Assembly (NCBI GenBank): GCA_037623315.1 | Contig: JBBJJH010000005.1 | Coordinates: forward strand, 1 to 64,000 | Source of the DNA: Halanaerobiaceae bacterium ANBcell28 | GTDB lineage: Bacteria; Bacillota; Halanaerobiia; Halanaerobiales; DTU029 | Direction: 5' to 3' | DNA: 64,000 bases | In this document: positions 1-8,517 of the stretch, piece by piece | Layout of the letters: every line of letters begins with the position of its first letter | How positions within the stretch are numbered: position 1 is the stretch's first letter | Made by a program: the position numbers and the translations under genes | The notes under the pieces: generated by a model | Database searches by the model: none | The model's input: the letters and a program-made list of their open reading frames with translations, nothing else | What the model was told of the DNA's origin: nothing

Positions 1-114
1 TTTTATGGAATATTATGCTTGACTTTCAAAAAAAATATTTATGCAAAGCTAGTGAGTAGATATATAAAATAAGATAATTGATTTAAGATTATATTTTTGC
101 AAAGGATTGATAAG

Positions 115-1755
115 ATGCTTAAAAGCTTACTTATGATTTTGATGATAGTCTTTATGGCCTCATTTTCTATAATAGCCAGTGAAAATACTGTTGAGATGCT
201 TACTGCTGATACTCATATTTCATACGATTTTACTGAAGGGTATTTTCGTTCTCATGGTAATGCTAGATTTGAGTATGATGATTTACTTATTGAAGCAGAT
301 ACTATTACTGTCTTTTATAAGGAAAATCGTATAGTAGCAGATGGTGATGAAATTACTATTTACTTTTATGATCAATTTATTGAGGGAACTTTTTTAGATT
401 TTAATTATAGTACTATGTCTGGCTTTATAGCTGATGCTAGTACTGATATTGATAGTATTAAATTTAGAGGTAAGAAAATCAAGCTTTATAGTGATGAAGA
501 GTATGATTATTCTATAGAAGATGCGAACATTACCCCTTGTTCCTTACCTAACCCTCATTATTCTTTTGATGTTGGAGAAATAAAAATATATCCTGAAGAT
601 AAAATAGTAGCTCGTAATCTGTGGTTAAGAGTTGGACCTTATAGGGTTTTATATTTGCCGAACTATACAGCTAGATTTAATCCTTATACGAGGGAATACG
701 ATAGAATTACTCCAATACCTAGAGTTGGATATAATTCTTCAGACGGATTCATTATTAATTTAGCTTATCCTTATCAAATTACTGAGAACTTTAGTGGAGA
801 AGTAAATGCTGAGATAAATCAACATGGCGATAAGGGTATAGAGCTTAAGAATAATTATATTCTTAATTCTAATTTAATAATATTAAATGAATATATTTAT
901 GAAACCATAACAGAAGAAGACGTTAAAGATATTAGTAGTGAAATAAGTTTTGGTTTTCAATATAAAAATCAGGGGTTTGAAATAAGCCCAGTTTTTATAT
1001 ATGATTTTTATTCAGATGATATGAATTTGGATATTAATTCTTCCTATGATTATAAAAATATAAGCTTAAAATATTATAATAGATATATTAATAAGGAATT
1101 AGCTAGACAAGCTTATATTATGAACTATGCAGGACGTTTTCCTTTAGAATTAGTCTATAGAAAAGGATATAGTATAGATTATAAACCTTATTTAAAGATT
1201 ACTAATTTAGCTCCTAAGACTTGGGAATCTATTGAAAATTCTTCATTGGGTATAGGTAGAGTTTCCCAAAGTAAGCAAACTGCCAATAAATTTGATTTCG
1301 ATATATCTTTAAATCATAACTTTCTTAGTGCTGAAGATTATGATATAGATATTATGAGTGGTCTCAATAGTAATATTTATTTTAAAGACTTTAATATTCA
1401 TGATTACTATAACTATTATTTTCTAGGATTTAAAGGCAAGTATAGGCAGCAAATTACTAATAATATAATGGCTAGATATAGTTTGGCTTATGATTATACC
1501 TGGGATGATGGAAAGGCTTATTTAGAGCATGATTTAAGGGAAACAGGACAGAGTATAAGTCCAGCTATTACTCTGAGGTATGATATTCCAGAAAATCAAT
1601 CGGCTTGGGTTTTTAAAGCTCAGGGACAGTATCAGTTTGAAGAAAATGAATTTGAAAAAATGGGTTTTCGCTTGACAAGAGAGTTGGATTGTTTCTCATA
1701 TTATTTAGAAGTAGATTTACTAGATTTTAGTTTTGGAATAGACTTTAGTTTTTAA
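115..1755 (+). CDS. LptD/OstA-like outer-membrane protein
   Basis: Probable outer-membrane protein of the LptD/OstA (LPS transport, organic-solvent tolerance) type. A hydrophobic signal-like segment spans about residues 3-22. An OstA/LptA-like region follows (about 25-150, with repeated GNARFEYDDLLIEAD-like and DGDEITIYFYD-like strands). The rest is rich in Tyr, Asp and Asn with alternating hydrophobics, as in a beta-barrel, and ends in an aromatic tail (SFGIDFSF). At 546 aa it is shorter than proteobacterial LptD. I chose the ATG at 115, which has AAAGG about 8 nt upstream; an in-frame TTG at 97 lacks a ribosome binding site. It is followed by a strong terminator, so it probably ends a transcription unit. 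The family assignment rests on the N-terminal pattern; the exact substrate is inferred only. Confidence 0.7.
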   Translation: MLKSLLMILMIVFMASFSIIASENTVEMLTADTHISYDFTEGYFRSHGNARFEYDDLLIEADTITVFYKENRIVADGDEITIYFYDQFIEGTFLDFNYSTMSGFIADASTDIDSIKFRGKKIKLYSDEEYDYSIEDANITPCSLPNPHYSFDVGEIKIYPEDKIVARNLWLRVGPYRVLYLPNYTARFNPYTREYDRITPIPRVGYNSSDGFIINLAYPYQITENFSGEVNAEINQHGDKGIELKNNYILNSNLIILNEYIYETITEEDVKDISSEISFGFQYKNQGFEISPVFIYDFYSDDMNLDINSSYDYKNISLKYYNRYINKELARQAYIMNYAGRFPLELVYRKGYSIDYKPYLKITNLAPKTWESIENSSLGIGRVSQSKQTANKFDFDISLNHNFLSAEDYDIDIMSGLNSNIYFKDFNIHDYYNYYFLGFKGKYRQQITNNIMARYSLAYDYTWDDGKAYLEHDLRETGQSISPAITLRYDIPENQSAWVFKAQGQYQFEENEFEKMGFRLTRELDCFSYYLEVDLLDFSFGIDFSF

Positions 1756-1848
1756 TATTAAATATAAAGTTAGCACTTATTATTGTATTTAGTTTACAAC
1801 GCAGTTTAGTAGAGCAATAAAAATTCCCATAAGATAGATAATATTACT

Positions 1849-1880
1849 TCCACCTAGTTTAAAAAACTAGGTGGTTTTTT
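1849..1880 (+). terminator. Rho-independent terminator after the LptD-like gene
   Basis: Perfect stem CCACCTAGTT / AACTAGGTGG with an A-rich loop, followed by TTTTTTG. It lies about 95 bases after the stop codon of the LptD-like gene. Confidence 0.85.
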
Positions 1881-2004
1881 GCAGGAATTTTTTCTTTTTT
1901 GTTCAAATATATAAATATAAGTAAAATAACGTTTAAATAAGATATTTTTTGGCATATAATTAATATTTTGCTTAGAAGAATTCGCTATATGAGGGGGAAA
2001 TTAG

Positions 2005-2688
2005 ATGCTTAAAAAAGTGAATATTGTTCTATTGCTAATAATGATTATTTTTTCAATACCTTTAGTAGCTTATGGGATTGAAATAAGTGGTAATTTTGAA
2101 AGGGGGGAAAGGACAGATTTTGATGTAGAAGAAATAATAGACGATTATGATAATTATACTGAAATTGAAGAATTGTCAGATTATTTTTACTATAATAGGC
2201 TGTGGTTAAGACTTAGACAGCAGTTAAGTAGATCAGATTATTACTTTATAAGGGTGCAATATAATGCCAGGGAGTATCAGGAGAAGACTAACTTTGACAA
2301 TATTACATATGACCTTTGGAGTAATTACACATTTAGATTAAATGATAGTTTAAGGAATAGATTTAACTTAGATCTTAGATATAAAGATTATTACAACAAT
2401 TATGATAATACGTATTATCAATACAGATTAGTCTATCAACTTGACTATAAATATAATGAATTTCATGATTATACTTTATATTTACAAAGAAGATGGAAGG
2501 AGTTTACTGAGAGAAGTGATAAAAATAGTGTATATGATAGGGTTTCTCTAAGTTGGCGCTGGAGGGCTACAGATAGTCTGACTATTACAAGCAGAATTAA
2601 TCTTGATAGGGAAGAATTTGAAGCAGAATCTACTAGTACTAATAAATATGGCAGAAGGTTTAACCTTGGGTTTAGGTGGCGATTATAG
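2005..2688 (+). CDS. Small secreted beta-barrel-like protein, function unknown
   Basis: 227 aa with an N-terminal signal peptide (about residues 4-24, cleavage near VAYG-IE). The mature part is very rich in Tyr, Arg, Asp and Asn and alternates polar and aromatic residues (for example YQYRLVYQLDYKYNEF), consistent with outer-membrane beta-strands; it ends in GFRWRL. The start has a GAGGGGGAAA ribosome binding site. I do not recognise a named family. The gene stands alone between two terminators. Its composition resembles the C-terminal half of the LptD-like protein upstream, so a small outer-membrane barrel is the likeliest reading. Confidence 0.6.
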   Translation: MLKKVNIVLLLIMIIFSIPLVAYGIEISGNFERGERTDFDVEEIIDDYDNYTEIEELSDYFYYNRLWLRLRQQLSRSDYYFIRVQYNAREYQEKTNFDNITYDLWSNYTFRLNDSLRNRFNLDLRYKDYYNNYDNTYYQYRLVYQLDYKYNEFHDYTLYLQRRWKEFTERSDKNSVYDRVSLSWRWRATDSLTITSRINLDREEFEAESTSTNKYGRRFNLGFRWRL

Positions 2689-2716
2689 AAAAAATTCGCT
2701 TAAGAGTAAAGATGAA

Positions 2717-2768
2717 TAAAATCCCCAATATTGTATGAATTGACTCATATCATAATCGGGGATTTTAT
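2717..2768. terminator. Bidirectional terminator between convergent genes
   Basis: AAATCCCC and GGGGATTT arms enclose about 32 bases, with A-runs on the left and T-runs on the right. It can therefore serve both the plus-strand barrel gene and the minus-strand BsuPI gene. Confidence 0.7.
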
Positions 2769-2775
2769 TATAATT

Positions 2776-3540
2776 TTACTGTATTCTAATTTGTATAGGA
2801 TCACTTTTTATTGTACTGCCTGATGTTGTACTTATTTCTGCATGTAATTCATATGTACCAAAGTAGATATTAGTATCTTCTGATGGGTTGATTAAGGCAG
2901 TATATAGTTTGAAGTCATTTGCTGGTATAGTGACATCCCTTATAATTGTTAGATGCCCTCTTTGGGACGATTTGCGCCATACTTCCCTATTGAATCTTGT
3001 TAAAACCAAATCATATTCCTTGCTAGAAGGATATCGTAAAGTAGCATCTCTGTCTGAATTATTCATAAGTAAAATTGAAACAGCTAATTCTTCATTTCTG
3101 CGGTAATTTCCCTTATTGGTATTGAGCACTAGTTCTAAATTAGTTCTTGGTCTTTCGATACGTTTGTAGATGTAAAAGTTATCTCCCCGTACTTCAATGA
3201 AAAGATCAAAATTATCAGCATAGAAGTGTACTGGTAGATATAGGTTTCCATTAGCGATTATGAAAACATCACTCCTGAAGTAAGTGTTAGAGAAGTAACC
3301 CTCAATTCTCCCTTGCTCTAATCTCCACTCAAGATCAACATCCATAGTATCGGCAACTTCACCCATTGGTACATATTCATCTTGTCTAACATTCACAGAA
3401 CTTGGTAAATCAACCTGAAAACTTCCCATGATTTGATTCATTTTTTCAGCATTTACTCCTCCAGTGATGATTACTGTAAGTAGTAAGCTGAAAAAGATAA
3501 GAGTGATAATACTTTTTGTTTTTCTTTTTTCTTTTGTCAT
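2776..3540 (-). CDS. Secreted BsuPI-domain protein
   Basis: 254 aa. A signal peptide or membrane anchor covers about residues 10-31. A copper-amine-oxidase-like N-terminal module follows (about 45-130: VPMGEVAD, LYLPVHFYAD). The C-terminal half (about 135-254) has BsuPI-type (intracellular proteinase inhibitor) features: YDLVLTRFNREVWRKSS and TIPANDF. Proteins of this type are extracytoplasmic in Firmicutes; an inhibitor role is known only for the founding Bacillus protein. The ribosome binding site is GGGG about 9 nt before ATG. The gene follows a decayed ORF on the same strand and has a full-length paralogue at 22601-23341, which keeps the family motif (EVWRWS, FTMAL) better. Confidence 0.75.
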   Translation of the reverse strand: MTKEKRKTKSIITLIFFSLLLTVIITGGVNAEKMNQIMGSFQVDLPSSVNVRQDEYVPMGEVADTMDVDLEWRLEQGRIEGYFSNTYFRSDVFIIANGNLYLPVHFYADNFDLFIEVRGDNFYIYKRIERPRTNLELVLNTNKGNYRRNEELAVSILLMNNSDRDATLRYPSSKEYDLVLTRFNREVWRKSSQRGHLTIIRDVTIPANDFKLYTALINPSEDTNIYFGTYELHAEISTTSGSTIKSDPIQIRIQ

Positions 3541-3542
3541 TT

Positions 3543-3884
3543 TTAATTTCCCCTTTCTTTAATTACCCATTTCTTTAATATTAGGTGGTGGTTCAAAAAA
3601 TATATTTTTTTCTGCATTTGCAGTTGAAAATAATATTCCATAACAATATCAATATTTCTTACATTTTGATTTTCTTTTAAAAATAGTTTTGATATCCCAA
3701 AATAATCGCCAGTTGTGCGTCCAATATAATTATAGCTAACTGTTTCAACATTATCTTTATTTTGATAAATTTCTAATAATTCTTTAGCACTATGATCATT
3801 TGTCGTTATTTTATAGATCCCTTCTTTATTGTTAACAGACATTATAGAACCTATATTATTACTTTGTATTTGATTAAGTGGCAT
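3543..3884 (-). pseudogene. Decayed ORF resembling a subtilase prodomain
   Basis: 113 aa from the first ATG, which has no ribosome binding site. The frame stays open upstream of that ATG and reads RVGEILVSFKDSM, joining smoothly to the ORF. The pattern GEILVSFK..., then EGIYKIT, ELLEIYQNKDNVETV and YNYIGRT is like the prodomain of secreted subtilases, compare the S8 lipoprotein at 10202. The last 28 residues look like a wrong frame: another frame of the same strand reads ANAEKNIFFEPPPNIKEMGN and stops at 3559, just before the next gene's ribosome binding site. I therefore read it as a truncated, frameshifted remnant. A real small gene with a non-standard start cannot be excluded. Confidence 0.4.
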
Positions 3885-4068
3885 GGAATCTTTAAAAGAA
3901 ACTAAAATTTCTCCTACACGTATTATTTTCTTGCATTTTTATCTAATATAATATATATTAGATGAGAAAGTACAAATTCCTGCTTAAAGTAAAAAAAAAT
4001 AAATTTTTTCAAATAATAGGTAATGAATATTATTTAATGCAAATAAATATAATAAGACAGTCGCTTAC

Positions 4069-4097
4069 TTCATATTTGGTATTATTTGTGATATAAT
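4069..4097 (+). promoter_or_regulatory. Sigma-A-type promoter for phosphoglucomutase
   Basis: TTCATA, 17-base spacer, TATAAT. It is placed about 50 bases before the start codon of the phosphoglucomutase gene. Confidence 0.55.
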
Positions 4098-4148
4098 AAA
4101 CAATAGTTATTTGATAAAAATGATTTATTTAGGAAAGGATGATAGTCA

Positions 4149-5894
4149 TTGAATTATATATCTAGGTATAAGGAATGGCTCTTAAATGATTATTTTGATG
4201 AAGAGACCAAAGAAGAATTAAAAAGTATTGAAAATGATGAAAAAGAGATTGAGGACAGATTTTATAAAGATTTGAATTTTGGGACGGGTGGTTTACGGGG
4301 TATTATTGGAGCCGGAACCAACAGGATGAATAAATACATAATAAGAAAGGTTACTCAAGGCCTTGCAAATTATATAGTTAATTATAGTGATGATGGACGT
4401 AAAAGGGGAGTTGTAATTGCTTATGATTCTCGTTATAAATCACCTGAATTTGCTTTGGAAGCTGCACTAGTATTGTCTGGTAATGGGATAAAAACTTATC
4501 TTTTTGATGAGTTGAGACCAGTACCTGAATTATCTTTTGCTGTTAGAGAATTGGGAGCCATAGGGGGTATAGTTATTACTGCTAGTCATAATCCCCCAGA
4601 ATATAATGGTTATAAAGTTTATTGGGAAGATGGTGGACAGGTAGTACCTGATCAAGCTAGAGAGATAATTGCTGAGATTAATGAATTAGATGATTTTGAT
4701 TTGGTTAAAATGAGTTCTAAAGATCAAGCCATTGAAGAGGGTACTTTGAAAATAATTGGTAAAGAAATAGATGATAGGTATGTTGAGGAGTTATTAAAGG
4801 TAATTCCTAAACGTGAATTAGCAAAAGAGAATGGTGATGATATTTCTATTATTTATACACCATTACATGGAACAGGTAATAAACCTGTAAGGAGAGTTTT
4901 AGATGAACTAGGTTTTACTAATGTTCATATTGTCAGTGAACAAGCTGAGCCTGATTCTGATTTTCCTACAGTAGAAAGTCCAAATCCAGAAGAGTTTTCA
5001 GCCTTCAATATGGCTTTGGAATTAGCTAATGATTATAGCCCTGACCTTATAATGGGAACCGATCCAGATGCAGATAGATTAGGAATAGTAGTACAAGATA
5101 CTAATGGTAAATATCAAGGATTAACAGGTAATCAAGTAGGTGTTTTAATAAGTAATTATCTTTTAGAACAATTAGATGAAAATAATGAATTGCCTGATAA
5201 TGCAGTTTTGATAAAAACCATTGTAAGCACTGAAATGATAAGAAAGCTGGCTGCTGACTATGATGTTGAGGTATTGGATGTCTTAACAGGTTTTAAATTT
5301 ATTGGTGAAAAAATTAAACTCTTTGAAGAAAAGGGTGACAAAAGCTATATTTTTGGTTTTGAAGAAAGTTATGGTTATTTAGCCGGAACATATGCACGGG
5401 ATAAAGATGCAGTAGTAGCAGCAGCTATAGTTGCTGTAATGACTCTTTATTATAAAAAACAAGGCTTAACACTATATGAAAAGCTCTTAGAATTAATGGA
5501 AAAATACGGGTATCACAAAGAAGCTTTATCTTCTATTAGATTAGAAGGAAAAGAAGGGCAAGAAAAAATCGAAAAGACTCTATCTAAGTTACGCGAAGAA
5601 AAACCAGATAGTTTTTGTGGTATTAATATAATAGAATATAAAGATTTTCAAATAGGTAAAACTTATAACTATCAAAGTAAAATAGAGGATGACATAGATT
5701 TACCGGAATCTAATGTTTTACAGTATAAACTTGAAGATGAAAGTATTTTAACTATTAGACCTTCTGGTACTGAACCTAAATTAAAGATATATTTTATGGT
5801 ATCTGCAGAAAGTGATGAAAAAGCAGAGAGTAATTTAGATAATCTACAATCTAAATTTTTGGGTGAAGTTAATGATATATTGGAAACTGTTTAA
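4149..5894 (+). CDS. pgcA: Phospho-sugar mutase (alpha-phosphoglucomutase)
   Basis: Interconverts glucose-1-phosphate and glucose-6-phosphate (possibly also mannose or pentose phosphates), feeding surface-polymer and glycogen precursors; cytoplasmic. 581 aa, the usual length of the long PgcA/YhxB branch. The catalytic phosphoserine motif TASHNP is at about residues 142-147, the metal-binding loop GTDPDADR at about 304-311, the sugar-binding GFEESYG near 405, and the phosphate-binding RPSGTEPK near the C-terminus. The start is TTG at 4149, supported by AGGAAAGGAT 8 nt upstream and a promoter at 4069. It is a single-gene unit, with insertion-sequence DNA starting shortly after it. Confidence 0.93.
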   Translation: MNYISRYKEWLLNDYFDEETKEELKSIENDEKEIEDRFYKDLNFGTGGLRGIIGAGTNRMNKYIIRKVTQGLANYIVNYSDDGRKRGVVIAYDSRYKSPEFALEAALVLSGNGIKTYLFDELRPVPELSFAVRELGAIGGIVITASHNPPEYNGYKVYWEDGGQVVPDQAREIIAEINELDDFDLVKMSSKDQAIEEGTLKIIGKEIDDRYVEELLKVIPKRELAKENGDDISIIYTPLHGTGNKPVRRVLDELGFTNVHIVSEQAEPDSDFPTVESPNPEEFSAFNMALELANDYSPDLIMGTDPDADRLGIVVQDTNGKYQGLTGNQVGVLISNYLLEQLDENNELPDNAVLIKTIVSTEMIRKLAADYDVEVLDVLTGFKFIGEKIKLFEEKGDKSYIFGFEESYGYLAGTYARDKDAVVAAAIVAVMTLYYKKQGLTLYEKLLELMEKYGYHKEALSSIRLEGKEGQEKIEKTLSKLREEKPDSFCGINIIEYKDFQIGKTYNYQSKIEDDIDLPESNVLQYKLEDESILTIRPSGTEPKLKIYFMVSAESDEKAESNLDNLQSKFLGEVNDILETV

Positions 5895-5944
5895 AAAATG
5901 AAAATTGGATGAACCGTATGGTTAGAATCATAGCTACGGTAATG

Positions 5945-7942
5945 AGGTTTTTCGGCTAAACCCTAAAAAAGAAGCCAAAAAATGAAAAACTGTAATAAAA
6001 ACTAGCTAAAAAATGCTCTTTGAAAACTCCATACAAAAATTAATAATTTTTAAAAAGATATTGACTTAAAAATGGGCGCACTTCTCCTTGGGACTTGTAA
6101 GCTATTTTTTTAAAATAACTTAGATGTAATTATGCTACTGCTTTGTGTTCAAACCAGTTATTTATCCAATCTTCAGGAGATATATCAGATTCTTTTATCC
6201 AGGCATCAGCATGAACAGCTGCGTCTCTCATAATAATTCTGATAAACCAGCGAGATTTAGAACGAACTTTATCTCCTTCTAAGTTGTAGTCCTCTCTAAC
6301 ACGGCTGTTTCTTCTTTCAGAAGAAGTTCTTTTTTTCATTGTATCCTTCCACTTTTGAGAGCCGCGTGGTGTAGGAGTAAAGATTCTTTTATCCCAATCG
6401 GGTTTAGTATGAATAGTACGTCCATAATCAGATTTTGAGCAATTAAAGATAGGACAATTACAACTTTTAAGACAGACATGAGGGCATCTCCATTTAATTC
6501 GGCATCGTTCTTTGTCGTAGCCCCAATTGACCATAGGGAAGCCACCTATACAGATAGGAACACCATCTTCATTAACATCGATAGGTGGATCATATTTAAA
6601 ATTTCCTGTATTATTTTCATTAAGGTCAATAAAAGGTTCTATATCCCAATGGTCAAGGAGTTCATATGTAGCATAATTATCATGGGCACTATCAAGGATG
6701 TCTTTGCTGAAATTAAATTCAGGATAAAGAAACCTCATTGAATATAAAGCAAATGTATGAGTAACGCTATCATGTCTAGCAGCTTGGGCCAGAGTAGAAA
6801 AGATAGGCAGGTCATAATGGCTATCAGCAGTTGTAAAGGTGTAGTCGCTGTAGCCATAAACATATTTTTCACGGTAGCTGTCCCAGCCCCAATTAGCGTT
6901 GGGATCGCTAAAGCGGCGAGGACAACTACAAGTAAAAATACCATTTTTTCTGCAGTCGCATTCTTTTGTGCCAAAGGGTGAGGCATTAGTTTTAAAGACC
7001 ATACCGTCTCCAGAAACAGATAGCTTATCAGTATCACCTAGAAGTCCTTTGCGGGCAGAAGGTAAAACAAAGCATTCTTTAAAGATTAACTGAAGATTAA
7101 AATCAGCTCTCTGGTGTTGAGCTTGGTCTTCGTATTTGAGGATACGATTAACCAACCTCTCAACAACACCTTGGTGTTTAGGCGGTTTTTTTTGGTTTTT
7201 CTTTAACTTTGTTTTAGGTTTAGTTTTTACTTTATGCATTTTCTTGCAGCGCTCAACTCTCTGGCCCATATCAAAGTCACAGATTCTATCTTCGAAGTCG
7301 TAAAAAGTACCAACTCCAGGAACATCATTAGGGTAAAATCCTGAAAGAATAGCCCAAAAGGGTTCGCTTTCTAATTTTTTAACCCATTCAGTTATGGAGC
7401 CGTTTTTACCGTATTGGCACATAAGCCAATAGGATCGGAAAAGACAAACTGGATCCCATGGTTTTTCTCCTCTTGGATTATAGCTAGGAAGAAGGATCTC
7501 TCTAACAGGAGTTAAGTTGGTGAAGAAGACTTTGAAAATTTTAGTGGCATTTGCAAAGACTGTTTTAAAGAAATGATCATTAGCAAAGTAAATATTCAGC
7601 AAGGAAATTAAATGACTTTGAAACTGTTTGTGAGTATGTTCTGATTTAAACAAAGAAATCACCATCCAAATGTAAGATTTAAGGGTAAAAAATGCCCCTA
7701 TATTTCCATTATGGATGGTGCTAAAAAAGAAAAAATTAAAATGTCAAGTTGTTTCTTAAGATACTATAGAAGATTATAGGTTGTTATCTTAAATTATAAT
7801 GAAAATGCCACCTAAGACGCATCATTGCTAAATATTAAGCCTATTTTTAAAATGAAAAATGTTAGTTTGGTGTGGGGGTGAAAAAAACAAGTAGGGGTTA
7901 TAAACCCCTGTTTATAAAGGGCTTATTTAGCCGAAAATCTTA
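5945..7942 (-). mobile_element. Insertion sequence, ends tentative
   Basis: About 2 kb around a transposase gene. The tentative ends carry an imperfect inverted repeat: left 5945-5960 AGGTTTTTCGGCTAAA, and right 7926-7942, whose complement reads AAGATTTTCGGCTAAA. The hexamer GTAATG flanks both sides (5939-5944 and 7943-7948), which could be a target duplication. The repeats are AT-rich and one base out of register, so the ends are provisional; the transposase itself is secure. Confidence 0.4.
6130..7665 (-). CDS. DDE-type transposase
   Basis: 511 aa. The N-terminal region has FRSYWLMCQYG and SEPFWAILSGF, as in IS4/IS5/IS1182-like elements. A Lys-rich linker follows (about 145-165). Candidate catalytic acidics lie in SGDGM, then LDSAHDN, then an E in TSSERRNSRVRED. 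Between them sits a Cys-rich insertion (about 230-420, CPHVCLKSCNCPIFNCS and CDCRKNGIFTCSC) that may bind zinc. The gene runs opposite to the phosphoglucomutase gene and is full length with no visible frameshift, so the element may still be active. The family is not assigned further. Confidence 0.85.
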   Translation of the reverse strand: MVISLFKSEHTHKQFQSHLISLLNIYFANDHFFKTVFANATKIFKVFFTNLTPVREILLPSYNPRGEKPWDPVCLFRSYWLMCQYGKNGSITEWVKKLESEPFWAILSGFYPNDVPGVGTFYDFEDRICDFDMGQRVERCKKMHKVKTKPKTKLKKNQKKPPKHQGVVERLVNRILKYEDQAQHQRADFNLQLIFKECFVLPSARKGLLGDTDKLSVSGDGMVFKTNASPFGTKECDCRKNGIFTCSCPRRFSDPNANWGWDSYREKYVYGYSDYTFTTADSHYDLPIFSTLAQAARHDSVTHTFALYSMRFLYPEFNFSKDILDSAHDNYATYELLDHWDIEPFIDLNENNTGNFKYDPPIDVNEDGVPICIGGFPMVNWGYDKERCRIKWRCPHVCLKSCNCPIFNCSKSDYGRTIHTKPDWDKRIFTPTPRGSQKWKDTMKKRTSSERRNSRVREDYNLEGDKVRSKSRWFIRIIMRDAAVHADAWIKESDISPEDWINNWFEHKAVA

Positions 7943-8517
7943 GTAATGTAATAGGGGGGGAACCCCCTATTTGCTTTATCTGTATAAAATAATTTAAAGC
8001 ATACTGGCTTTTAACACTAATAAATCATATAAATAATCCACATTCGTAAATTTACACGGTGAAAATTCGCGGACAGCGTTCATTATAGTTTAAAAAAACT
8101 CTTTTTATAATAAATATCATTCTAATATAAATGTTTTTTATAAAGAAAATTTGTAATATTTAAATTTTTGGGACTTTTTTTATCGAATTTGGTAAAGCTC
8201 TAAAAGAAAACATCGAAATATGCAGAAAATTATAAAAAAATGCGTTTGAAGAATTTTATACCATTTGATATAATTTACTTATTAATCAAATATATATTTC
8301 ATATAAATTACTTATATTAGATATTTATAAATTCATTTAATTTGTTAGAAAGGAGTGGTCTATTGGGACGAGCGTAAGATAAAAATCATATCAAATATCG
8401 CACTCTTTAATAAAGTAATATATTAAGTAAATATATTTAAAATTTTGCAGTTTGTTTTTTAAAAATTTAGAATGTTTAATTTGAGTGTTGTAAATTTACT
8501 AGAAAAGGAGTTTGACT
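7943..8517. other. Intergenic, AT-rich, two G/C palindromes nearby
   Basis: No gene is supported here. Two short palindromes lie at the element edge: AGGGGTTATAAACCCCT near 7892-7910 and TAGGGGGGGGAACCCCCTA near 7950-7970. The rest is very AT-rich. A GAGTG/CACTC pair lies around 8352-8405, but I cannot match it to a known RNA. It probably holds the promoter for the lipoprotein operon at 8518. Confidence 0.4.

Noticed and set aside
5905-5944. Hairpin ACCGTATG...TACGGT beside the insertion sequence, reminiscent of sequence near group II intron ends
   Set aside because: No reverse transcriptase, no domain V and no second boundary are present; the resemblance is a short hairpin only.
6336-7093. 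Several ORFs in other frames within the transposase gene
   Set aside because: Shadow frames of an intact 511-aa transposase, with no independent start signals.
8340-8410. Possible riboswitch before the lipoprotein operon
   Set aside because: Only a short GAGTG/CACTC pairing is visible; no conserved core of a known class could be recognised.
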